Made by a program: the position numbers and the translations under genes. The notes under the pieces are model-generated. The model saw only the letters and a program-made list of their open reading frames with translations. It searched no databases and was not told where the DNA came from. Below, one piece after another: positions 25,870 to 33,042 of a DNA stretch of 64,000 nt. Source of the stretch: an uncultured Oscillospiraceae bacterium (GTDB taxonomy: Bacteria > Bacillota > Clostridia > Oscillospirales > Acutalibacteraceae); assembly GCA_900543395.1 (NCBI GenBank), contig UQQT01000003.1, positions 21,807 through 85,806 of the forward strand, read 5' to 3'. How positions within the stretch are numbered: the first letter of the stretch is position 1; every line of letters starts with the position of its first letter.

Positions 25870-25902
25870 CCTATTGACAAAGTAGGAATTGGGTGTTATT
25901 AT
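25870..25902 (+). promoter_or_regulatory. cysK promoter with overlapping dyad
   Basis: TTGACA (25874-25879), 17 bases, TATTAT (25897-25902) with a TG one base upstream. The -35 lies inside the dyad CCTATTGACAAAGTAGG (25870-25886). An overlapping palindrome suggests repression; an Rrf2-type cysteine regulator (CymR/IscR group) is a reasonable guess but not shown. Confidence 0.7.
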
Positions 25903-25934
25903 CTATTCATCAAAGAAAAACGGAGGCGGAGAAA

Positions 25935-26003
25935 TTGAAAAATATTTCAGCGTATTATGACGGACGAATGTGTTTTCGATGTTACCGCTCATTGAGCATA
26001 TAA
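25935..26003 (+). CDS. Putative 22-aa leader peptide with two Cys codons upstream of cysK
   Basis: TTG 25935 follows a very strong SD (GGAGGCGGAG, 25922-25931). The peptide reads MKNISAYYDGR then MCFRCYRSLSI and stops at TAA 26003, 45 bases before cysK. Its Cys codons are TGT 25971 and TGT 25980. The 5' sequence TTCATCAA (25906-25913) is complementary to TTGATGAA (26026-26033), which sits right against the cysK SD, so mRNA folding could link leader translation to cysK initiation. No classical attenuator terminator is visible. Translation is inferred, not shown. Confidence 0.5.
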   Translation: MKNISAYYDGRMCFRCYRSLSI

Positions 26004-26048
26004 ATTTAATTTGTATTTATTTCAATTGATGAAAAGGAGATAATTATT

Positions 26049-26981
26049 ATGTCAAAAATATACAAATCAGCGGCAGAGCTTATAGGAAACACTCCGCTTT
26101 TGGAGCTTTCTAATATTGAAAAGAAATATGACCTTAAGGCAAGGCTTCTTGCAAAGGTAGAGTATTTCAACCCCGCGGGAAGCGTTAAGGACAGAATTGC
26201 AAAGAAGATGATTGACAAAGCGGAAGCCGAGGGTAAGTTAAAGCCCGGCTCCGTTATAATCGAACCGACGAGCGGTAATACGGGCATAGGTCTTGCTTCG
26301 GTCGCCGCCGCGAGAGGCTACAGAATCATAATCGTTATGCCCGAAACAATGTCTGTTGAACGCCGTCAGATAATGAAGGCGTACGGTGCTCAGCTTGTTC
26401 TTACAGAGGGCGCAAAGGGTATGAAGGGTGCGATTGCAAAGGCCGACGAGCTTGCAAAGGAAATTCCGGACAGCTTTATCCCCGGTCAGTTCGTAAACCC
26501 AGCGAATCCCGAGGCGCATTTCGAGACGACAGGTCCCGAGATTTATAATGATACCGACGGAAAGGTCGATTACTTTGTAGCGGGTGTAGGCACCGGCGGA
26601 ACCGTTACAGGCGTAGGAAAGTACCTTAAATCAAAGATTGACGCCGTTAAGGTCGTAGCCGTTGAGCCCGAAAGTTCGGCAGTTCTCTCAACCGGCGTTG
26701 CGGGTGCGCATAAGATTCAGGGTATCGGCGCAGGCTTCGTTCCCGACGTTCTCGATACGAAAGTTTACGACGAGATAATCCCCGTATCTAACGACGACGC
26801 ATTTAAATTCGGCAAGGAAGTCGGAAAGAACGAGGGTATTCTCGTAGGTATTTCCTCGGGCGCGGCTTTGAGCGCGGGCATTACGCTTGCAAAAAGACCC
26901 GAGAACGAGGGCAAGACAATAGTTGTTCTTTTCCCCGATACCGGCGACAGATATTTGTCTACCCCCTTGTTTAATGATTAA
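26049..26981 (+). CDS. cysK: Cysteine synthase (O-acetylserine sulfhydrylase)
   Basis: PLP enzyme making cysteine from O-acetylserine and sulfide. 310 residues, normal length. The PLP lysine is in NPAGSVKDRIAKKM, the substrate loop is EPTSGNTGIGLA, and the phosphate-binding loop is GVGTGGTVTGVGKYL. SD AAGGAG is 9 bases before ATG 26049. The upstream promoter dyad and Cys-containing leader ORF suggest control by cysteine or sulfur supply. The downstream neighbour is mnmA, a tRNA-thiolating enzyme that needs sulfur from cysteine. Confidence 0.97.
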   Translation: MSKIYKSAAELIGNTPLLELSNIEKKYDLKARLLAKVEYFNPAGSVKDRIAKKMIDKAEAEGKLKPGSVIIEPTSGNTGIGLASVAAARGYRIIIVMPETMSVERRQIMKAYGAQLVLTEGAKGMKGAIAKADELAKEIPDSFIPGQFVNPANPEAHFETTGPEIYNDTDGKVDYFVAGVGTGGTVTGVGKYLKSKIDAVKVVAVEPESSAVLSTGVAGAHKIQGIGAGFVPDVLDTKVYDEIIPVSNDDAFKFGKEVGKNEGILVGISSGAALSAGITLAKRPENEGKTIVVLFPDTGDRYLSTPLFND

Positions 26982-26995
26982 ATATATGCTATAAT
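26967..26995 (+). promoter_or_regulatory. Promoter for mnmA
   Basis: TTGTTT (26967-26972), 17 bases, TATAAT (26990-26995), overlapping the end of cysK. Confidence 0.6.
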
Positions 26996-27000
26996 ATATA

Positions 27001-27029
27001 CCGTTGCAGAAATGCAGCGGTATTATTTT
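27001..27029 (+). terminator. Hairpin between cysK and mnmA
   Basis: CCGTTGCA (27001-27008) pairs with TGCAGCGG (27013-27020), then TATTATTTT. It probably terminates cysK but would also lie in the mnmA 5' leader. Confidence 0.6.
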
Positions 27030-27045
27030 GAGCTTGAGGAAAATA

Positions 27046-28131
27046 ATGAAGGTTCTTGTCGCAATGAGCGGTGGAGTTGATTCCTCCGTAACCGCCGGAC
27101 TTCTTACCGAACAGGGTAACGAATGCGTCGGCTGCACAATGAAATTATATAATAATGAAGACGCGGGTATTCCGAGAGAGCATACATGCTGTTCTCTTGA
27201 CGATGTCGAGGACGCGAGAAGCGTTGCTCACAGACTGGGAATGCCTTACTATGTTTTTAATTTTTCCGACGACTTCAAAGAAAAGGTTATCGATAAATTC
27301 GTAAGCGAATATCTCCGCGGTTTTACTCCTAATCCCTGTATCGACTGCAACAGATACATGAAGTTCGATAAGCTGTTTGAGCGCGCCGATATATTAGGAT
27401 GCGATCATATAGCCACGGGGCATTATGCGAGAATCGAAAAATGCGGAGATAAATATCTGCTGAAAAAAGCCGTCGATCTCTCAAAGGATCAGAGCTACGT
27501 TCTGTGGAACATGACACAGGAACAGCTTTCTCGGACTCTTTTTCCGCTGGGTGAATTAAATAAGACCGAGACAAGGGATATTGCTCAGAGGTACGGATTT
27601 ATTAATGCAGACAAGCCCGACAGTCAGGACATCTGCTTTGTTCCCGACGGCGATTACGGCACCGTTATCGAAAAGTATACGGGCAAAGAGTCGCTTCCCG
27701 GCAGTTTTATCGATTCAAAGGGTAATGTTCTCGGTAAACATAACGGAATTATAAGATATACGATAGGTCAGCACCGCGGTCTCGGTATTTCACTCGGGGC
27801 CAAGTTCTACGTTACCGCTATCGACGCTCAAAATAACACCGTGACTCTCGGCAAAAGCGAGGAGCTTATGTCAAAGGGCACGGTTGTTTCCGATTTCAAT
27901 TTTATCGGCGGGGAAGCTCCCGCAGGTAAATTCAAGTGCAAAGCAAAGGTTCGTTACCGTCAGACGGAGCAGGACGCAGTTGCCGAGGTTAAGGAAAACG
28001 GAGATGTTGCCGTTATTTTTTCCGATTTGCAAAGAGCCGTTACACGCGGACAGTCGGCAGTTCTTTATGACGGCGATACCGTTATCGGCGGCGGTACTAT
28101 TATTGATATTATTTCGGCAGAGGGTTTTTAA
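27046..28131 (+). CDS. mnmA: tRNA-specific 2-thiouridylase MnmA
   Basis: Adds sulfur to C2 of the wobble uridine of tRNA-Lys, Glu and Gln. 361 residues, normal. The PP-loop ATP site is VAMSGGVDSSVTAGLL. The catalytic Cys pair is in TPNPCIDCNRYMKF and SQDICFVPDGDY. IATGHYARIE and YTIGQHRGLGIS are family blocks. ATG 27046 follows SD GAGGA; upstream in-frame TTG 27004 falls in the hairpin and is rejected. It lies directly after cysK, which provides the cysteine that feeds the sulfur relay (context). Confidence 0.96.
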   Translation: MKVLVAMSGGVDSSVTAGLLTEQGNECVGCTMKLYNNEDAGIPREHTCCSLDDVEDARSVAHRLGMPYYVFNFSDDFKEKVIDKFVSEYLRGFTPNPCIDCNRYMKFDKLFERADILGCDHIATGHYARIEKCGDKYLLKKAVDLSKDQSYVLWNMTQEQLSRTLFPLGELNKTETRDIAQRYGFINADKPDSQDICFVPDGDYGTVIEKYTGKESLPGSFIDSKGNVLGKHNGIIRYTIGQHRGLGISLGAKFYVTAIDAQNNTVTLGKSEELMSKGTVVSDFNFIGGEAPAGKFKCKAKVRYRQTEQDAVAEVKENGDVAVIFSDLQRAVTRGQSAVLYDGDTVIGGGTIIDIISAEGF

Positions 28132-28157
28132 TTAAACTCTTTGCCGTTATTTTTTTA
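28115..28157 (+). terminator. Terminator overlapping the mnmA stop
   Basis: CGGCAGAGGGTTT (28115-28127) pairs with AAACTCTTTGCCG (28134-28146) with wobble, then TTATTTTTTTAT. Confidence 0.75.
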
Positions 28158-28184
28158 TATTTCTTAAAGAAAAGGGTGGTAAAA

Positions 28185-28350
28185 TGAATAAATATGTATT
28201 ATAATGAATAAAACTAATAAAATTAATTAAACAACCCGTATATTATGAATATATAATCATTTGATATGCAAATGATTTGAAAATTTATCAAATATATTTT
28301 AACTATTCATGCAATATAACGGTGAAAAAAGCAAAGAAATATGTTACAAT
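28185..28350 (+). promoter_or_regulatory. carAB upstream region: three TGAAT half-sites and an extended -10
   Basis: A gene-free, very AT-rich stretch. TGAAT occurs at 28185, 28204 and 28246. The last reads TGAATATATAATCA, one base away from the arginine-repressor box TGAATwwwwATTCA. An inverted ATTCA is at 28305. The -10 TACAAT (28345-28350) has an upstream TG; the -35 is poor (GTGAAA, 28323-28328). I infer possible ArgR/AhrC control of carbamoyl phosphate synthesis. No PyrR-type leader is recognised. Confidence 0.45.
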
Positions 28351-28389
28351 ATTTTTTAAACGAGATTTTGAACACGGGGTGGAAATTTT

Positions 28390-29484
28390 ATGAAAAAAGC
28401 AGATCGTAAGATCGTTACCGAGTTTGGCGAAGAGTATTACGGTTTCAGCTTCGGAAGCGTGAACGACAGGGTGTGCGAAATTGTATTCAATACGTCCATG
28501 GTCGGATATCAGGAGATAGTTTCCGATTTGTCGTATACGGATCAGAGCGTTGTTATGACATATCCGCTTATCGGCAACTACGGTATCACGGACGACGATT
28601 TCGAGAGCAAGACTCCCGGTATCGGCGCGCTTATCGTGCACGACTACAACGATATGCCGTCTAACTTCAGATATACCAAGACTCTTTCGGAGCTTCTCGA
28701 GGAGAACGGTATTCCGGGTATTTCCGGCGTAGATACGAGAATGATAACCAGACGTATAAGAGATAACGGTTCGTGCAGAGTGTTTATCACGGGCGCGGAC
28801 AGACCGAAAGAGGAATGCCTTAAAATAATAAACGAAACGCCCGTTCCGCACGACGCGGTAAGCAGGGTAAGCTGTAAAAAAAGATGGTACTCGCGTACTT
28901 CGAATCCGAAATACAACGTTGTCGCCGTCGATTGCGGAATAAAGCTTAATATTGTCAGAAGTCTAAATAAATTCGGCTGCAACGTAACGATAGTACCGTT
29001 TGATACTACCGCAGAGGAAATAGAATTTATGAAGCCTGACGGCGTATTTCTTTCAAACGGACCCGGAAATCCCGAGGATGTTACCCCGGTTATTGAGACT
29101 GTTAAAAAATTAAAAGGAAAGTACCCCATATTCGGAATCTGTCTCGGTCATCAGATGATTTCTCTTGCATACGGCGCAAAAACTTATAAGCTTAAATTCG
29201 GTCACAGAGGCGGAAACCATCCCGTTATGAATTTGCAGACGGGCAAAATCGAGATAACCTCGCAGAATCACAGCTATGCCGTCGACCCCGGCAGCGTTGA
29301 GGGAACGGGACTTGAAATTACTCACATAAATCTTCTCGACAACACGGTAGAGGGACTTAAATGCGAAAAGGACAGAATTTTCTCCGTTCAGTATCACCCC
29401 GAAAGCGCACCCGGCCCGCAGGACAGCGCGTACCTGTTCGGTCAGTTTGTAAACAATATGAAGGAGGCGAAAGACAATGCCTAA
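28390..29484 (+). CDS. carA: Carbamoyl phosphate synthetase, small (glutaminase) subunit
   Basis: Hydrolyses glutamine and channels ammonia to CarB for carbamoyl phosphate, used in arginine and pyrimidine synthesis. 364 residues, typical. The class I amidotransferase nucleophile is the Cys in FGICLGHQMIS, and the His-Glu pair is in VQYHPESAPGP. The N-terminal CarA domain is shown by SMVGYQEIVSDLSYT and GISGVDTRMITRRIRD. SD GGGGTGG precedes ATG 28390. It overlaps carB by 8 bases. Confidence 0.97.
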   Translation: MKKADRKIVTEFGEEYYGFSFGSVNDRVCEIVFNTSMVGYQEIVSDLSYTDQSVVMTYPLIGNYGITDDDFESKTPGIGALIVHDYNDMPSNFRYTKTLSELLEENGIPGISGVDTRMITRRIRDNGSCRVFITGADRPKEECLKIINETPVPHDAVSRVSCKKRWYSRTSNPKYNVVAVDCGIKLNIVRSLNKFGCNVTIVPFDTTAEEIEFMKPDGVFLSNGPGNPEDVTPVIETVKKLKGKYPIFGICLGHQMISLAYGAKTYKLKFGHRGGNHPVMNLQTGKIEITSQNHSYAVDPGSVEGTGLEITHINLLDNTVEGLKCEKDRIFSVQYHPESAPGPQDSAYLFGQFVNNMKEAKDNA

Positions 29485-32400
29485 GAGAACCGATATAAAG
29501 AAAGTTTTGGTTATAGGTTCGGGACCTATCGTTATAGGGCAGGCCGCCGAATTCGATTACGCGGGAACGCAGGCTTGTCTTGCGCTCAAGGAAGAGGGTT
29601 ACGAGGTAATACTTGCAAACTCGAACCCCGCTACCATTATGACCGATACTTCAATTGCAGATAAAGTATACATGGAACCGCTGACGCTCGAATATCTTGC
29701 GAGAATTTGCCGTTTTGAGCGTCCGGACGCGATTGTTCCCGGAATCGGCGGACAGACGGGTCTTAATCTTGCCATGCAGCTTTCAAAAAAAGGAGTTCTC
29801 AAGGAGTGTGAAATTGAGCTGCTCGGTACGGACGCCGACAGTATCGAACGAGCCGAGGACAGAGAGCTTTTTAAGGAGCTTTGCGAAGAGATAGGCGAGC
29901 CTGTCGTTCCCTCGCAGATTACATATTCGGTTGATGAGGCTTTAAAAGCCGCCGAGGAAATAGGTTATCCCGTAATTCTTCGTCCCGCGTTCACGCTGGG
30001 AGGTACGGGAGGCGGATTTGCGGACGATTCCGAGAGTCTCAAAGAGATGATGAAAAACGCGCTTGCTCTTTCACCCGTTCATCAGGTTCTCGTTGAAAAG
30101 AGTATTAAGGGTTATAAAGAAATCGAGTACGAGGTAATCCGAGACGCGAACGATAGCGCTATTACCGTTTGTAATATGGAAAACCTTGACCCCGTCGGAA
30201 TTCATACGGGCGACTCCATAGTCGTCGCACCCAGCCAGACTCTTACAAACAAAGAGTATCATATGTTAAGAGACTCCGCGCTCAAAATAATCCGCGCGCT
30301 CAAGGTCAAGGGCGGATGCAATGTTCAGTTTGCATTAGACCCTCATTCGTTCAGATACTATGTTATAGAAGTCAACCCCCGTGTTTCGCGTTCGTCCGCG
30401 CTTGCTTCCAAGGCAAGCGGTTATCCGATTGCGAGAGTTTCGGCAAAAATCGCCGTCGGTATGCTTCTTAATGAAATTCAGCTTGCGAACACCCCCGCGT
30501 GCTTTGAACCCGCGCTCGACTATGTTGTTACAAAGATGCCGAGATTCCCGTTTGATAAATTCCCGGCGGCACTGAACACCCTGTCAACGCAGATGAAGGC
30601 GACGGGAGAGGTAATGAGCGTAGGCGTTACGTTCGAGGAAAGTCTGTTGAAGGCGATTCGTTCGCTCGAATCGAATAAAAACCACATTCACATGGCGAAA
30701 TTTGACTCCGAGCATATGAGCGTGGATGAGCTTCTCGATTATATAAAAGTCGGAACGGATGACAGAATTTACGCGATAAGCCAGCTTATGTGGATGGGCG
30801 TGGATCATTCGCTTATATGCGATATAACGCAGATAGATATGTTCTTCCTTGATAAGATAAAGAAAATCGTCGACTTTGAAAAGGAAATGGAGAAAAATCC
30901 GTCCTCATCCGAGCTTTTGAGAGAGGCTAAGAGAATGGGATTCTCCGACTCCTATATAGCCGAGCTTTGGAATCAGAGCGAGGAGGATGTTTACAATTAC
31001 AGAGTCGAGCATGATATTTTCCCCGTTTATAAAATGATAGATACGTGCGCGAGCGAGTTCGACAGCTATGTTCCGTATTTTTATTCAACCTATGCCGACG
31101 AAAACGAGTCGATAGTTTCCTCAAAAAAGAAAGTAATCGTATTGGGCTCGGGCCCCATTCGTATCGGACAGGGCGTAGAATTCGACTATTCGACCGTTCA
31201 TGCCGTTCACACTATTCGTGAAATGGGCTATGAGGCTATCGTTATAAATAATAACCCCGAGACGGTTTCCACCGACTACACGACAGCAGATAAGCTTTAT
31301 TTCGAACCTCTGACGGCGGAGGACGTAATGAATATCGTCCATCTCGAAAAGCCCGAGGGCGTAATTGCGACTCTCGGCGGTCAGACTGCCGTAAATCTTG
31401 CCGACGCGCTTACAAGACGCGGAGTTAAAATTATCGGCACCGACTGCGAGGGAATAGAAAAAGCCGAGGACAGAGACGAATTCGACGCGGTTATCAAGTC
31501 TCTTAATATTCCCAATCCGCAGGGCGAGGCCGTTACCGATATTGAAAGCGGAGTTGCCGCCGCCGAGCGTATAGGATACCCCGTGCTTGTCCGTCCGAGC
31601 TTCGTTCTCGGGGGCAGAGCCATGGAGATTGTAGCGAACGAAAAAATGCTTAGAAAGTATCTTAAAAACGCCGTTGATGTCGACGAGGATAAGCCCGTAC
31701 TTATTGATAAATACATTGTCGGCAAGGAGGTCGAGGTTGACGCTATATGTGACGGAACGGATGTTTTTGTTCCGGGAATCATGGAGCTTGTAGAGCGTAC
31801 CGGCGTCCACTCCGGAGACAGCACAAGCGTATATCCGCCCTTCTCGATATCACAGAACGTTAAAGATACGATACTCGATTATACAAAGAGGCTCGGTCTC
31901 GGAATCGGAATTGTAGGATTGTTCAATATCCAGTTTATTGTGGATCATGACGAGCACGTATATGTTATAGAGGTCAACCCCAGAGCGTCGAGAAGCGTTC
32001 CGTTCTTATCAAAATCGACGAATATTAATCTTGTAAATATTGCGACAAAGGTAATGCTCGGCAGAAGCCTTAAGGAACAGGGATATAATAATATTACGAT
32101 TCCCGAAAAGGACAGATGGTACGTAAAGGCTCCCGCGTTCTCGTTTGAAAAGCTCACGGGTATGGACGCGTATCTTTCACCCGAAATGAAATCGACGGGC
32201 GAAGCTATCGGCTATGACAAACGCCTTAACCGCGCATTATATAAGGCTTTGCAGGCGTCCGGCATAAAAATGAGAGACTACGGTACGGTCATAGTAACTA
32301 TTGCCGACGAGGACAAGGAGGAAGCCCTCCCGCTCGTAAAACGTTTCTACAAGCTCGGATTTAATATAGAAGCGACTATCGGTACAGCCGAATTCCTGAA

Positions 32401-32668
32401 AAAGAACGGTATCAGAACGCGCGTGCGCGGTAAGATAAGCGAAGGCAGCGACGAGATATTGAGGTCTATAAGAACAGGCTACGTAAGCTATATTATCAAT
32501 ACGCGAGCCGTGCTCTCGGGCGTCCACTATGATGACGGTGTGGAAATAAGACGCTGTGCCGTTCAGAACGGAGTTACAATGTTTACCTCGCTTGATACTG
32601 TTAAGATAGTGCTTGACGTGCTTGAAGAGACTATGCCGGGAATATCGACGGTCAACAGCGACGAATAA
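29477..32668 (+). CDS. carB: Carbamoyl phosphate synthetase, large subunit
   Basis: Makes carbamoyl phosphate from bicarbonate, ammonia (from CarA) and two ATP. 1063 residues, complete. Two tandem ATP-grasp halves each begin with a similar dinucleotide motif (VLVIGSGPIVIGQAAEFDYA near residue 10, IVLGSGPIRIGQGVEFDYS near 555). Each half carries a PRVSRSSALASKA / PRASRSVPFLSKS type block. The C-terminal MGS-like regulatory domain occupies about residues 930-1063. The start lies within the carA 3' end, so translation is coupled. The gene ends at the repeat block at 32.7 kb. Confidence 0.98.
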   Translation: MPKRTDIKKVLVIGSGPIVIGQAAEFDYAGTQACLALKEEGYEVILANSNPATIMTDTSIADKVYMEPLTLEYLARICRFERPDAIVPGIGGQTGLNLAMQLSKKGVLKECEIELLGTDADSIERAEDRELFKELCEEIGEPVVPSQITYSVDEALKAAEEIGYPVILRPAFTLGGTGGGFADDSESLKEMMKNALALSPVHQVLVEKSIKGYKEIEYEVIRDANDSAITVCNMENLDPVGIHTGDSIVVAPSQTLTNKEYHMLRDSALKIIRALKVKGGCNVQFALDPHSFRYYVIEVNPRVSRSSALASKASGYPIARVSAKIAVGMLLNEIQLANTPACFEPALDYVVTKMPRFPFDKFPAALNTLSTQMKATGEVMSVGVTFEESLLKAIRSLESNKNHIHMAKFDSEHMSVDELLDYIKVGTDDRIYAISQLMWMGVDHSLICDITQIDMFFLDKIKKIVDFEKEMEKNPSSSELLREAKRMGFSDSYIAELWNQSEEDVYNYRVEHDIFPVYKMIDTCASEFDSYVPYFYSTYADENESIVSSKKKVIVLGSGPIRIGQGVEFDYSTVHAVHTIREMGYEAIVINNNPETVSTDYTTADKLYFEPLTAEDVMNIVHLEKPEGVIATLGGQTAVNLADALTRRGVKIIGTDCEGIEKAEDRDEFDAVIKSLNIPNPQGEAVTDIESGVAAAERIGYPVLVRPSFVLGGRAMEIVANEKMLRKYLKNAVDVDEDKPVLIDKYIVGKEVEVDAICDGTDVFVPGIMELVERTGVHSGDSTSVYPPFSISQNVKDTILDYTKRLGLGIGIVGLFNIQFIVDHDEHVYVIEVNPRASRSVPFLSKSTNINLVNIATKVMLGRSLKEQGYNNITIPEKDRWYVKAPAFSFEKLTGMDAYLSPEMKSTGEAIGYDKRLNRALYKALQASGIKMRDYGTVIVTIADEDKEEALPLVKRFYKLGFNIEATIGTAEFLKKNGIRTRVRGKISEGSDEILRSIRTGYVSYIINTRAVLSGVHYDDGVEIRRCAVQNGVTMFTSLDTVKIVLDVLEETMPGISTVNSDE

Positions 32669-32695
32669 TATCTTAATATAATACGAACAATAAAA

Positions 32696-33022
32696 TCAGA
32701 ACGGCTCGCAATTTCGGCGAGCCGTCAGACTGTCGATAAAGCACCTGAACCACGCCTTAAAGACAAGTTTTGTTTTGTTATATCAGAAAAAAGTTTTTTA
32801 TTGATCACTTGCAAACACATTTTGATTTTTTTAATGAAATGCCCCGAAACCTGATGATTTCGGGGCATTTGCGTTTTTCGTTTTTTTCTCGCTGCGGTAC
32901 TTTTGTACAGCGACGCTCTAAAGAAAACGAAATTTAGGCACATTCTCGACAGTCTGACAGCTTGTCGAAAACTACTTTTTCGACAAGCTGTCAGAACGGC
33001 TCGCCATTTCGGCGAGCCGTCT
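32696..33022. repeat. Composite nested inverted-repeat block between convergent genes
   Basis: Gene-free region between carB and the converging ABC-F gene. It contains: (a) a hairpin ACGGCTCGC...GCGAGCCGT at 32701-32725, repeated almost exactly at 32996-33020, each preceded by TCAGA; (b) 13-base inverted repeats GTCAGACTGTCGA (32724-32736) and TCGACAGTCTGAC (32946-32958) enclosing about 210 bases; (c) a perfect 18-bp stem at 32954-32994 with loop CTACT; (d) a 13-bp terminator-like stem at 32837-32870. No ORF with coding character lies inside. Together it looks like a short non-autonomous (MITE- or REP-like) insertion or a nested set of terminators. Confidence 0.75.
32837..32887 (+). terminator. 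Strong hairpin terminator within the repeat block
   Basis: AAATGCCCCGAAA (32837-32849) pairs with TTTCGGGGCATTT (32858-32870), followed by GCG then TTTTTCGTTTTTTT. It probably ends transcription from carB. The stem resembles the hairpin at 11071-11097. Confidence 0.7.
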
Positions 33023-33042
33023 TCTGCATTTGGTATTCTGCT

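Noticed and set aside
31121..31810. 229-codon open frame opposite carB
   Set aside because: Shadow of carB; no supporting start context.
32696..33022. Repeat block considered as a CRISPR array
   Set aside because: Only two copies of one hairpin, about 295 bases apart, no regular spacers and no cas genes.
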